Positions 1 to 8,176 of a stretch of DNA of 64,000 bases are shown in pieces. Position 1 is the first letter of the stretch. The number at the start of each line of letters is the position of its first letter. The DNA is from Lachnospiraceae bacterium (lineage in GTDB: Bacteria > Bacillota > Clostridia > Lachnospirales > Lachnospiraceae), in the NCBI GenBank assembly GCA_014804675.1, contig JAAUZH010000009.1, positions 97,684 through 161,683 of the forward strand, in the 5' to 3' direction. Both the position numbers and the translations under genes were made by a program. Below the pieces are notes generated by a model. It made no database searches and was not told the origin of the DNA. It saw only the letters and a list, made by a program, of their open reading frames with translations.

Positions 1-113
1 TGCAATATGCCAATTCCTGTCTGACAAACCGGATTATTGAACTGGAAAGGGAAATAAAAGAGCTGAAGAGGGAATGGAAGAAAAGGGAAGAGAACAAAGA
101 TGAAAAAAAATAA
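1..113 (+). CDS. C-terminal tail of an upstream gene, possibly serine acetyltransferase (partial)
   Basis: An open frame runs in from the left edge and stops at TAA 111-113, giving 36 residues. The tail is charged and helical ([12 protein letters not shown]), the sort of coiled extension found at the C-terminus of some bacterial serine acetyltransferases after their left-handed beta-helix. In many Firmicutes cysE lies directly before cysS, which supports that reading, but no catalytic part is in the window. The family call is inference from context and tail character only. The cysS ribosome binding site follows within 25 bases, so the two are probably co-transcribed. Confidence 0.4.
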   Translation, partial: QYANSCLTNRIIELEREIKELKREWKKREENKDEKK

Positions 114-145
114 ATGCAAAGATAGAGAAGGATGGAGGAAACCAA

Positions 146-1555
146 ATGAAAATCTACAATACACTTTCCAAACGCAAGGAAGAATTTGTACCGATTGAAG
201 AGGGAAAGGTGAGGATGTACGTATGCGGTCCTACTGTATACAACCTGATTCATATCGGCAACGCAAGACCCATGATCGTATTTGATACGGTACGCCGTTA
301 TATGGAGCATAAAGGCTATGAAGTAAATTACGTGTCGAATTTTACGGATGTGGATGATAAAATCATAAAGGCAGCCATAGAAGAAGGAGTGGATGCTTCC
401 GTAATTTCAAAGCGCTATATTGAAGAATGCAAAAAGGACATGGAGGCATTAAATGTAAAACCTGCCACCACCCATCCTCTTGCTACGGAGGAAATCCCGG
501 GCATGCTTGATATGATAAGCACGTTGATAGAAAAAGGGCATGCCTATGTGGCTCAGGACGGCACAGTGTATTTCCGCACAAGAAGCTTTAAAGAATATGG
601 AAAGCTGTCCCATAAAAATCTGGATGACCTACAGGGAGGGAACCGTTCCCTGTTAGTGTCCGGTGCAGAGCAGAAAGAAGACCCGTTGGATTTTGTGTTG
701 TGGAAGCCCAAAAAGGAAGGAGAGCCTTACTGGGAATCACCCTGGTGCAACGGGCGTCCCGGCTGGCATATTGAATGCTCCGTTATGAGCAAGAAATATT
801 TAGGGGATGAAATCGATATTCATGCAGGCGGTGAGGATCTGGTATTCCCCCATCATGAAAATGAAATTGCCCAGTCAGAGGCGGCTAACGGCAAGACCTT
901 TGCAAGATACTGGATGCACAATGCCTTTTTAAATATTGATAATAAGAAAATGAGCAAATCTCTGGGCAACTTTTTCACAGTCCGGGATATTTCCGAAAAA
1001 TATGATTTACAGGTGCTTCGTTTCTTTATGCTGTCTGCCCATTACAGGAGCCAGTTAAACTTTAGCGCCGATTTAATGGAAGCTGCCAAAAACGGTCTGG
1101 ACAGAATCATCACCAGTGTGGAAAATATAAAGTATTTACTGGAAAATGCTTCTAAAGTGGAGCTGACCGGAGAAGAAAAAGCGCTGCTTCAGGAAGCAAA
1201 GGCTTTGGAGAAGAAATTTGACGAAGCCATGGATGATGATTTTAACACAGCAGATGCCATTTCCGCCATATTTGAGCTTGTAAAGCTTGCCAATACAAAG
1301 GCTGCGCCGGAAAGCTCAAAGGAATTCTTACAGGGACTGCTGGATGAAATCCGCCTGCTTTCCACTATATGCGGATTAATCGTGGACAAAAAGGAAGAAA
1401 TGCTGGATGAGGATATCGAAGCCCTGATTGAAGAAAGACAGGCGGCAAGAAAAGATAAGAATTTCCAAAGAGCCGATGAAATCAGAAACTTACTATTGGA
1501 AAAGGGCATTGTATTAGAGGATACCAGAGAAGGGGTAAAATGGAAGAGAGCTTAA
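146..1555 (+). CDS. cysS: Cysteinyl-tRNA synthetase
   Basis: Class Ia synthetase of 469 residues that charges tRNA-Cys with cysteine in the cytoplasm. Seen directly: the CGPTVYN segment with a zinc-ligand cysteine near residue 28, the HIGH-type signature HIGN at 37-40, the mid-domain zinc region (ECSVMS and [10 protein letters not shown]), and KMSKS at 268-272. Length matches the family. Start ATG 146 is fixed by GGAGG at 134-138 with a 7-nt spacer. The stop overlaps the start of mrnC by 16 nt, so the two are translationally coupled. First complete gene of a cysS-mrnC-rlmB-sigH cluster conserved in Firmicutes. Confidence 0.98.
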   Translation: MKIYNTLSKRKEEFVPIEEGKVRMYVCGPTVYNLIHIGNARPMIVFDTVRRYMEHKGYEVNYVSNFTDVDDKIIKAAIEEGVDASVISKRYIEECKKDMEALNVKPATTHPLATEEIPGMLDMISTLIEKGHAYVAQDGTVYFRTRSFKEYGKLSHKNLDDLQGGNRSLLVSGAEQKEDPLDFVLWKPKKEGEPYWESPWCNGRPGWHIECSVMSKKYLGDEIDIHAGGEDLVFPHHENEIAQSEAANGKTFARYWMHNAFLNIDNKKMSKSLGNFFTVRDISEKYDLQVLRFFMLSAHYRSQLNFSADLMEAAKNGLDRIITSVENIKYLLENASKVELTGEEKALLQEAKALEKKFDEAMDDDFNTADAISAIFELVKLANTKAAPESSKEFLQGLLDEIRLLSTICGLIVDKKEEMLDEDIEALIEERQAARKDKNFQRADEIRNLLLEKGIVLEDTREGVKWKRA

Positions 1556-1983
1556 CTATTTTAGAACAGATCAAGAAAAGCTTCGGGTGTAAAGAGGTGG
1601 ATGTGAAGACCTATTCCCCTCTTGCACTTGCCTTTTTAGGTGACTGCGTATATGATTTGATTATCCGCACCATTGTAGTGGAGCAGGGAAACCGTTCGGC
1701 AAGTGATTTACATAAAAGGACAAGCAGCTATGTAAAGGCTTCCACCCAGGCATATATGATAGAGGCCCTGCAGGAGCTGTTAGAGGAGGAAGAAAAGGCG
1801 GTTTATAGAAGGGGCAGAAATGCCAAGTCCTATACTACGGCAAAAAATGCATCCATTGCGGATTACAGAAAGGCAACAGGCTTTGAAGCGTTAATTGGCT
1901 ATTTATACTTGCAAAACCGGATGGAGCGGATTTTGGAGCTGGTAAAGACAGCTCTGGAGCTATGGAAGGAAAAAGAAAAATAA
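1540..1983 (+). CDS. mrnC: Mini-ribonuclease III
   Basis: A 147-residue RNase III catalytic domain without a double-stranded-RNA-binding domain. In Bacillus this enzyme matures the 3' end of 23S rRNA. The diagnostic segments are visible: [14 protein letters not shown] near residues 29-42, in which the aspartate belongs to the metal site, then [13 protein letters not shown], then the second acidic helix with [10 protein letters not shown]. It begins inside the 3' end of cysS in another frame, which is the usual arrangement. The next gene, rlmB, also acts on 23S rRNA. No anomalies seen. Confidence 0.95.
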   Translation: MEESLTILEQIKKSFGCKEVDVKTYSPLALAFLGDCVYDLIIRTIVVEQGNRSASDLHKRTSSYVKASTQAYMIEALQELLEEEEKAVYRRGRNAKSYTTAKNASIADYRKATGFEALIGYLYLQNRMERILELVKTALELWKEKEK

Positions 1984-2002
1984 AAACAGATTAGGAGCGG
2001 TT

Positions 2003-2743
2003 ATGGGATATACGGAATTTACAATTGAAGGAAGAAATGCGGTAATTGAAGCATATCGGGCAGGAAAGCCCATCGATAAGATTTTTATTCTGGACGGTTG
2101 TCAGGACGGCCCTATGATGACGATAAAAAGAGAAGCTAAAAAGCATGGCAGCCTTATCAGGTTCGTGGATAAGGAAAGACTGGATCAGATGTCGGAAACA
2201 AAAAGACATCAAGGGGTAATCGCATATGCGGCTGCCTATGAATATGCCCGGATAGAGGAGCTTTTGGAGGTGGCAAGAGAAAAAGGAGAACCGCCCTTTT
2301 TGTTTTTGCTGGATAATATAGAGGATCCGCACAATCTTGGAGCCATTATCCGTACGGCGAATCTGGCAGGAGCCCATGGAGTGATTATTCCGAAAAACAG
2401 AGCGGTTGGGCTGACTGCCACGGTAGCAAGAACCTCGGCAGGGGCGCTGAATTATACAAAGGTGGCTAAGGTAACCAATTTGAGCAAGACCATAGAGGAG
2501 CTGAAGAAAGAGGGAATGTGGTTCGTCTGCGGGGACATGGACGGCACCAGCATGTATGATCTGGATTTAAAAGGAGCTATCGGGCTGGTCATAGGAAACG
2601 AAGGAGCAGGCGTCAGCCGTCTGGTAAAGGAAAAATGCGACTTTGTGGCATCCATTCCCATGAAAGGGGATATCGATTCCTTAAATGCTTCTGTGGCAGC
2701 AGGGGTGCTGGCATATGAAATCCTGCGCCAGAGAATGAATTGA
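2003..2743 (+). CDS. rlmB: 23S rRNA 2'-O-methyltransferase, SpoU/TrmH family (RlmB-like)
   Basis: 246-residue SPOUT methyltransferase. An N-terminal substrate-binding domain (about 1-75) precedes the knotted catalytic domain. The three SpoU motifs are visible: DPHNLGAIIRTANLAGAHGV (motif 1), IGLVIGNEGAGVSR (motif 2) and IPMKGDIDSLNASVAAGV (motif 3). The family methylates a guanosine ribose in 23S rRNA using S-adenosylmethionine. The gene starts 19 nt after mrnC with AGGAG just upstream. The exact target base (RlmB-type Gm2251 or another) is inferred from cluster position and cannot be read from the protein. Confidence 0.93.
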   Translation: MGYTEFTIEGRNAVIEAYRAGKPIDKIFILDGCQDGPMMTIKREAKKHGSLIRFVDKERLDQMSETKRHQGVIAYAAAYEYARIEELLEVAREKGEPPFLFLLDNIEDPHNLGAIIRTANLAGAHGVIIPKNRAVGLTATVARTSAGALNYTKVAKVTNLSKTIEELKKEGMWFVCGDMDGTSMYDLDLKGAIGLVIGNEGAGVSRLVKEKCDFVASIPMKGDIDSLNASVAAGVLAYEILRQRMN

Positions 2744-2793
2744 AGGGATGAGATAGTAAATCAGTAGATTTGCGGAAATAAAGAAATGATTTT

Positions 2794-2815
2794 AAGGTTA
2801 GCTACTGCTAATCTT
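2794..2815 (+). promoter_or_regulatory. Hairpin just before the sigH ribosome binding site
   Basis: AAGGTTAGC and GCTAATCTT form a 9-bp stem with one G-T pair and a TACT loop, ending 3 nt before the GGGAGG that serves ATG 2828. There is no T-tract, so it is not a terminator. It lies between an upstream in-frame ATG (2786) and the favoured start. Confidence 0.5.
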
Positions 2816-2827
2816 TGCGGGAGGAAT

Positions 2828-3460
2828 ATGGAAAGGGATTTCAACAAAGCATCGGATGAAGAGTTAATTTTACGCCTTCGGGAGGGAGAAACTGCCATTA
2901 CGGATTATATTATGGAAAAATATAAAAATCTGGTGCGCAGCAAGGCAAAGTCCATGTACATTCTGGGAGCTGACAACGAAGACCTGATTCAGGAAGGGAT
3001 GATAGGACTCTTTAAGGCAATTCGGGACTTTGACAGCGGCAGGGATGCCAGCTTTTATACGTTTGCGGATTTGTGTATTTCCAGACAGATTTATACGGCG
3101 GTGAAAGTATCCGGAAGACAAAAGCATATGCCTTTAAATACTTACATATCTTTATATAGCAATATAACAGAGACGGAAGGGGGCATGAACGGAAATGAAA
3201 TGTCTCTGGTGAATGCCTTGTCTTCCAAGGATGAGCAAAATCCAGAGGAGCTTTTGATTGACCGGGAAAATGTGGAAGATATTGAGCGGGCAATTGAATC
3301 GGAGTTAAGCGCTTTTGAAAAGCAGGTGCTGGATTTGTATATAACCGGAATGAGCTATTCCCAGATTGCCAAGGTGCTTGGAAAGGATGATAAATCTACG
3401 GATAATGCCCTCCAAAGGATAAAAGGAAAGCTTCGGAAGGTTTTGAGAAAAGATTGTTGA
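2828..3460 (+). CDS. sigH: RNA polymerase sigma factor SigH (Spo0H-like)
   Basis: Sigma-70 family factor of 210 residues. Region 2 is clear (EDLIQEGMIGLFKAIRDF, then ADLCISRQIYTAVKVSGRQKH), and region 4 carries the helix-turn-helix (MSYSQIAKVLGKDDKSTDNALQRIKGKL). The match is to Bacillus SigH, the early-sporulation sigma factor, and the position after rlmB is the same as in Bacillus. Start 2828 is chosen for its GGGAGG (2819-2824), although the spacing is short (3 nt). In-frame ATG 2786 would add 14 residues but has a weak site. In non-sporulating relatives the factor may control competence or stress genes. Confidence 0.92.
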   Translation: MERDFNKASDEELILRLREGETAITDYIMEKYKNLVRSKAKSMYILGADNEDLIQEGMIGLFKAIRDFDSGRDASFYTFADLCISRQIYTAVKVSGRQKHMPLNTYISLYSNITETEGGMNGNEMSLVNALSSKDEQNPEELLIDRENVEDIERAIESELSAFEKQVLDLYITGMSYSQIAKVLGKDDKSTDNALQRIKGKLRKVLRKDC

Positions 3461-3485
3461 TTTTGTGGTAAAATTAGAAAAAATA

Positions 3486-3494
3486 TGATATAAT
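3486..3494 (+). promoter_or_regulatory. Extended -10 promoter for the small coiled-coil gene
   Basis: TGATATAAT is a full extended -10 (TG, one base, TATAAT). A -35 is poor (TTGTGG at 3463-3468 with a 20-nt spacer). It lies 54 nt upstream of ATG 3548 and just after sigH, so the next gene can be transcribed separately. Confidence 0.6.
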
Positions 3495-3547
3495 ATGTAG
3501 GAATTGTGCGAAAGGTAAAAAAGAAAAAACAGAAAAGGAGAATTCAA

Positions 3548-3853
3548 ATGGATAATCATTTAGAAGTCAAGTTGAAAATTTATAAGGAATTGAAGGTTGC
3601 ATTCCAGACAGTGGAAGAACAGATTAAAGAATTGCAGTTTTTAAAGGAAGAACTTGAGGTAAAGAAAGAATTGTATGAAAAATGTCTGGAAGAGCATCTT
3701 TTAGAGGAAGGTGCGGATATGGTAAAGATTCATCTAAAAGAAAATCAGGATGATTTTGAAGAATGTGAAAAGAAATTATCAGAGCTGTTGTCCAAAAGGG
3801 ATGCATACCGGATTGAAATTGAATCCTACGAACAATTTATGAGAGATGTATAA
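3548..3853 (+). CDS. Small acidic coiled-coil protein, function unknown
   Basis: 101 residues, rich in Glu, Lys and Leu, with heptad-like spacing over nearly its whole length (KELKVAFQTVEEQIKELQF onward), predicting one long helical coiled coil. No signal peptide, membrane segment or cysteine motif. Start 3548 is set by AAGGAG at 3535-3540 with a 7-nt spacer; an upstream in-frame ATG at 3506 lies next to the -10 element and is not favoured. I do not recognise the family. It follows sigH with its own promoter, so a link to SigH is not implied. Confidence 0.75.
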   Translation: MDNHLEVKLKIYKELKVAFQTVEEQIKELQFLKEELEVKKELYEKCLEEHLLEEGADMVKIHLKENQDDFEECEKKLSELLSKRDAYRIEIESYEQFMRDV

Positions 3854-3973
3854 AAGAAATACATAGCGCTGAAATGGAAAATCCATGTAAGGAATGACAT
3901 TTTAGGAAAACTGCACATGCTAATCATAAAAAATCGGCATTTTGCCAATTAATCAAAAACGTTAAAAAGGGAA

Positions 3974-4003
3974 TTGACAAAGTAATTTCTCCTGTGCTAC
4001 AAT
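3974..4003 (+). promoter_or_regulatory. Promoter of tRNA-Thr
   Basis: Perfect -35 TTGACA (3974-3979), 18-nt spacer ending in TGC, and -10 TACAAT (3998-4003). Transcription would start about 18-20 nt before the mature tRNA. Confidence 0.85.
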
Positions 4004-4027
4004 AACCTTCGGTGAGCAATTCACTAA

Positions 4028-4100
4028 GCTGGCGTGGCACAGTCGGTAGCGCGCAACATTGGTAGTGTTGAGGTCACGGGTTCGATTCCCGTCGCTAGCT
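4028..4100 (+). tRNA. tRNA-Thr (anticodon GGT)
   Basis: Cloverleaf read by eye. Acceptor GCTGGCG/CGCTAGC has one G-T pair. The anticodon stem is CAACA/TGTTG with loop TTGGTAG, anticodon GGT. The T arm is ACGGG TTCGATT CCCGT and the discriminator is T4100. CCA is not encoded. A standalone gene between its own promoter and terminator. Confidence 0.93.
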
Positions 4101-4103
4101 TGT

Positions 4104-4132
4104 AAAAAGCCTTGATTTTTCAAGGCTTTTTT
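4104..4132 (+). terminator. Terminator of tRNA-Thr
   Basis: AAGCCTTG (4107-4114) and CAAGGCTT (4121-4128) form an 8-bp stem extended by A-T pairs, followed by a run of T to 4132. Confidence 0.9.
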
Positions 4133-4222
4133 AAAATGAAAATAATCAGGCATACGTCTGCTGTCAGTCATAGGAATAGGATGAATAGCTAACTTATGCA
4201 TGACAGGATTGGAGGTTATTTT

Positions 4223-4480
4223 ATGATTAAGATTACGGCAGATATAGAGGGAATGGCATGCGGCATGTGCGAAGCGCATATTAACGAAGCAGTAAGGAAT
4301 GCATTTCGGGTAAAAAAGGTAACCAGTTCCCATACAAAGAAGCAGACGGTCATTCTTACGGAGCAGGATATTCCAAAGCAGGAGTTGAAAAGCGTGATTG
4401 CAAAGGCAGGCTATGAGGCTGTGGAGGTAAGCAGTGAGCCTTACGAGAAAAAAGGTCTGTTTTCGCTTTTCGGAAAATAG
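4223..4480 (+). CDS. Heavy-metal-associated (HMA) domain protein
   Basis: 85 residues with an HMA-like fold pattern. The metal-binding loop is GMACGMC with Cys13 and Cys16, followed by the helix EAHINEAVRNAF. It resembles a copper chaperone (CopZ-like) or a detached N-terminal domain of a P-type ATPase, but the C-terminus (KKGLFSLFGK) is unusual and no ATPase or copper regulator is nearby. Start 4223 is fixed by GGAGG at 4211-4215 with a 7-nt spacer. Metal specificity is unknown. The following 278 bp holds no gene I can support, only a short GAGGAT/ATCCTC hairpin near 4571. Confidence 0.8.
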   Translation: MIKITADIEGMACGMCEAHINEAVRNAFRVKKVTSSHTKKQTVILTEQDIPKQELKSVIAKAGYEAVEVSSEPYEKKGLFSLFGK

Positions 4481-4758
4481 AGAGAATCTGTGGCTGTTTC
4501 AGGTCAGACGGATGCTGGAAAAATTTTTTCATACTTCTTATAAAAAAGCAGAAATAATCCGATAAAGAAGATGAGGATGTATCCTCATTACTATTCATAT
4601 TGCAATCCGCAGGCCAAAGACGATTCTATGAAAGTTTTTGGTTCTGGGGATTGCTTATTTTCTGGAGAAAAGGAAAGAATAGGATTGAAAAGTTATAGTT
4701 TTCCTGAATAGAAATTTATGATAAACTATGTATAAAATGGAAACGATAGATAAGGGGA

Positions 4759-5289
4759 ATGAACGTGGAAATAAAAGGACAAGATGGCTGCTATCTTTAT
4801 ATGAGGCCGCAGGAAGAAGAAAAATCCATTGAGGAGTATGGCAGCTGCCTGAAAATGCTGAAGGAGAATGCTGCAAACCGGGAAGAACAGATTCTTTCTA
4901 TTGCAAATGACATGAAAGTATTGATTATTGAAGATAATATTGCATGCCAGAAGTTAATTACGGCTTATTTAAAAACATTAGGAATCAAAAGCATCAGCAT
5001 GAGAAGCGGGGAAGAAGCAATTGAGTACATGCGCTCAGGTGTATGTGACCTTGTTTTGGTGGATCAGATACTGCCGGATATGGAAGGTGTGGAAATCGCC
5101 AAAACCATTAGAAAGCAAAGAAATTTGGACGAGCAGTTTCCGCCCATTGTCATGATGGTTTCCTATGAAGCGCCTGATATGGAAAAAATATTAGAAGAGA
5201 GCGGTATTCTGGATTATATGATAAAGCCCATTGACATCAAACAGTTAAAAAGAATCATACTGGCTTATCAAAGAGAAGGAAAGGCATAG
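4759..5289 (+). CDS. Single-domain response regulator with N-terminal extension
   Basis: 176 residues. The first 50 are a charged extension without a recognised domain. Residues 53-175 are a CheY-like receiver: acidic pocket E58/D59, phosphoacceptor D102 (VLVDQILPDMEG), switch residue S135 and conserved K156. No output domain follows, so it acts through a partner, which is not encoded next to it. The downstream membrane protein gene starts 3 nt after its stop, making an operon likely. ATG 4759 follows AAGGGG; GTG 4765 is an alternative. Confidence 0.85.
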   Translation: MNVEIKGQDGCYLYMRPQEEEKSIEEYGSCLKMLKENAANREEQILSIANDMKVLIIEDNIACQKLITAYLKTLGIKSISMRSGEEAIEYMRSGVCDLVLVDQILPDMEGVEIAKTIRKQRNLDEQFPPIVMMVSYEAPDMEKILEESGILDYMIKPIDIKQLKRIILAYQREGKA

Positions 5290-5292
5290 GAT

Positions 5293-8064
5293 ATGAAACA
5301 GAAAAAATTAGAGGCATTGTTTTACAGCCTGCTTACCGTTTGTGCAACAGCGGTATTGGCAGCCGGATATTTGTATGGGAAAAGCCCTGTATATGAGGAA
5401 TTTGTAACGGGAGTCACTACCTGGAGCGGCTACCCCAAAAAGGCGGACATGCAGATGGTGCAATTGTTTCTGTTGGGCATCCCTGCCTGCTTTTTTTTGT
5501 TTCAGGCAATTTTAAAGCGGGAAGAGGGATTTTCAAAGGAGAGGAAACAGGCAGCGCTTTTTTTGAAGGCCGGATATGTGATTTTTTTATGCAGTGTTTT
5601 TTCCGGAAAGGATTTATGGAAGCAGTGGGGCTTGCTGCTTTTATTCTGTCTGGCAGCTTTCCTTATCCTTGGAAAGAATGGGAAACATAGGGAATATGTC
5701 AATATGCTTCTGACAGGGCTGTTTTCCTATCTAAGCATTACTGCAGCAGTAGTGGGAAGCACGTTTTTTCTTTCCTCTTATGAGAAAAGACTTTTCCTTC
5801 AAAAAGCAGCTTTTGTTTTACAGGCAGTTTCTCTTCTGGTTCCGGTTCTATATGGCATTCTTATCCGAAAACAGAAAGAGGTAGAGGCTGAAAAGCTTTT
5901 TTGCTGTTCCAGACTATTGCTGCCTCTTTGCTTTTTGGGATTTTTTACCTTTTACTATTCTACAGAAGAAGGGACAGTGGTCCAGCTGTTTTATTCGGGA
6001 AGCTGGAAAGGGGTCTGCCTGCTGTTAGGAGTGGGAATGACCGGTTATGAAGCATATCGGCTGTTTAGGAAAAACTATGACATTTCCTGGACTACGGTAG
6101 TTTCCGTAGGCCTTCTGCGGATTTTCCATATTCCGGAAGGTATGCTGAATGTGGATTTTTTTCATATGGGAGAAATGACTCTTCCCATGCAGCAATTGTT
6201 TTCCTATGGAAAGGTTCCATATGGGGATTTGGTGCCCATCCATGGAATGTGCGATTATTTTTATCAAATATGGAACTATCTGTTTTTTGACGGTACGTAC
6301 TTATCCTTTAATGGGGCGTTGGTAGTAGGAAATATAATATTCGTAATAGCTTACGGTATCTTGTTTTATCATACGATAGAAAACAAGAAGACAGCTGTTT
6401 TGTTTATGTATGTGTTCATTCCCTTTTTTGTGGACCTGGCAGGGATGCGCTATCTGTTTGTTTTTGCCCTTTTCTTTTTGTTGTTTTCCCAACAGGCAAA
6501 AAGGAGCAGTCTGGATTATTTGTGGTGGTGGGTCTTATTGTCCATATTTGCCATAGGATGGAATGCATCCTTAGGCGGGGCTGCAGCGCTTGGATTTCTG
6601 CCCTCCGTGTTGTACAGGGTTATCAGAGATATACGAAAAGAACTGCCCTTTTTCTGGAAGGAAAAGAGGAAGAAGCTGCTTATTTGCTATGGCATGTTGT
6701 TTGTGATTGGAATCTGCTTCATTCCTATGTTTATAAAAATCGTGGTATATCTTCGGGAAAATGCAGGAACGACTTTGTATGTAAATGGCATGGAAATGCT
6801 TGAAGAGGTAAAGGAGGCTTCCTCTTATTTTGTTCCGGGCCTTGTCAATGCCCAGGGAACCTTTTTTCTAAAAGCGTTTTGTGTGCTGGCCGCTATTGGT
6901 ATCTGCCTGTATTATTCTGCTTATATAGAAGCAGTTGTTCTGGTCTTAAGTTCCTTAGTGCTGGCAAATTATGCGTATGTGCGTTACGAAGAGGGGCTGC
7001 GGGCAAAAATACTGGGAATCTTCTTCCTGCTGCTGGTTCTCTGTTCCATTATGGAGAAAAAAGCGGCGGGAGAGCTTAGAGGAAGCTCGCAAAAAGCGGT
7101 ATACCTGCTTATGGCTGGATTTTTAGCAATGGCAGCCAATGATACCCTGCTTTTGACAAGGGAAAATGTTCTTCCCACAGAGGAGCTGCCTGCTGCGCTG
7201 GAAATAAGCATAGGAGGGAAAACAGTAGAAGACCCGATTGTTTATATTTCCGGAGAACAGACAGGGCTTAAAGGAATAGGAACCGGCTTTGTCAGAGGGA
7301 ATACGCTAAACAGCTTAAGCAATATAGAATATGTATTATCCCAGTCCCTTAATGGGGAAAGCGCTTATCTGGATCTGACCAATGGCATTGCCCAGACGGT
7401 TATTCTGGACAGGGAGCTTGGAATGTCCTATACATCAGGGTATAACATCAGCAATGAGCTGTTAAATGAACATGCAATTGCTGAATTAAAGAAAAATCCT
7501 CCTCAATTGATTCTGGTTGCCCCTTATATTAAGCTGGATGATGTGCCTTTAAGCCTGCGGGCAATGAAATTATATGAATATGTGTTAGAAGAAGGCTATC
7601 AGCCATATCAGTATGAAAATGTGATTTATATGATAAAAGGCGAAAATAAGGTGCCGGGAAGCCAGGATGGAAGGGAAGCCTTTGCAGAACTGATGCACCG
7701 GGAAAATCTGGCAAAGCTGCCGGCTGTCTGGGCAGCTTCTGATGGTGTAAAGAAGCTGGAAAGAGCAGAGGTTTCTTATACAAAGACGCAGACGGAAGAA
7801 GGATTGAAGATTACTTTGGATAAAGCAGTAGGAGGCGAGGAGATTTCCTATATAGGAATTCATCTCAAACAGAAGATAGGCGGAGAGAAGGTAGCCCTGG
7901 AATTTGGTGAACATCGTTTTTCCTTTGATGCTTCAGAGTGTGATTATCTCATACCGGTGGCTTCCAGCCCCTATTGGAAGTGGCAGGAAGAGATACCTGA
8001 TTTATGGATAAAAGGGGAGATGCAGTTGGATACAGAAGATGTGGAAATGATATTTTATCAATGA
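5293..8064 (+). CDS. Large polytopic membrane protein, candidate GT-C-type glycosyltransferase
   Basis: 923 residues. An N-terminal membrane segment is followed by about a dozen hydrophobic helices through residue 620, then a roughly 300-residue soluble C-terminal part that is probably extracellular. Between helices, the stretch NVDFFHMGEMTLPMQQLF followed by GKVPYGDLVPIHG resembles the acidic and histidine loop that GT-C polyprenyl-phosphate sugar transferases use for catalysis, but I cannot place it in a named family. It starts 3 nt after the receiver gene, so the pair is co-expressed. A role in surface polysaccharide or protein glycosylation is inference. Confidence 0.65.
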   Translation: MKQKKLEALFYSLLTVCATAVLAAGYLYGKSPVYEEFVTGVTTWSGYPKKADMQMVQLFLLGIPACFFLFQAILKREEGFSKERKQAALFLKAGYVIFLCSVFSGKDLWKQWGLLLLFCLAAFLILGKNGKHREYVNMLLTGLFSYLSITAAVVGSTFFLSSYEKRLFLQKAAFVLQAVSLLVPVLYGILIRKQKEVEAEKLFCCSRLLLPLCFLGFFTFYYSTEEGTVVQLFYSGSWKGVCLLLGVGMTGYEAYRLFRKNYDISWTTVVSVGLLRIFHIPEGMLNVDFFHMGEMTLPMQQLFSYGKVPYGDLVPIHGMCDYFYQIWNYLFFDGTYLSFNGALVVGNIIFVIAYGILFYHTIENKKTAVLFMYVFIPFFVDLAGMRYLFVFALFFLLFSQQAKRSSLDYLWWWVLLSIFAIGWNASLGGAAALGFLPSVLYRVIRDIRKELPFFWKEKRKKLLICYGMLFVIGICFIPMFIKIVVYLRENAGTTLYVNGMEMLEEVKEASSYFVPGLVNAQGTFFLKAFCVLAAIGICLYYSAYIEAVVLVLSSLVLANYAYVRYEEGLRAKILGIFFLLLVLCSIMEKKAAGELRGSSQKAVYLLMAGFLAMAANDTLLLTRENVLPTEELPAALEISIGGKTVEDPIVYISGEQTGLKGIGTGFVRGNTLNSLSNIEYVLSQSLNGESAYLDLTNGIAQTVILDRELGMSYTSGYNISNELLNEHAIAELKKNPPQLILVAPYIKLDDVPLSLRAMKLYEYVLEEGYQPYQYENVIYMIKGENKVPGSQDGREAFAELMHRENLAKLPAVWAASDGVKKLERAEVSYTKTQTEEGLKITLDKAVGGEEISYIGIHLKQKIGGEKVALEFGEHRFSFDASECDYLIPVASSPYWKWQEEIPDLWIKGEMQLDTEDVEMIFYQ

Positions 8065-8120
8065 ATTTCTTGCAGACAAATGAGAGTAGAATACACAGGA
8101 TGTCTCTTAGAAGTCTTTGG

Positions 8121-8160
8121 AAAAAAGGCCCCGGAATATGCTTTCCGGGGCTTTTATTTG
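8121..8160. terminator. Bidirectional terminator between the membrane protein and PBP genes
   Basis: GCCCCGGAA (8128-8136) and TTCCGGGGC (8143-8151) pair over 9 bp with a 6-nt loop. T-rich sequence follows on plus and AAAAAA precedes, so it can serve both convergent genes. Confidence 0.92.
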
Positions 8161-8176
8161 GAAGAAAGTACCATTG

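Noticed and set aside
1189..1509. Antisense open frames inside cysS and many other genes
   Set aside because: They are on the opposite strand of clear conserved genes, lack ribosome binding sites and encode no recognisable domain.
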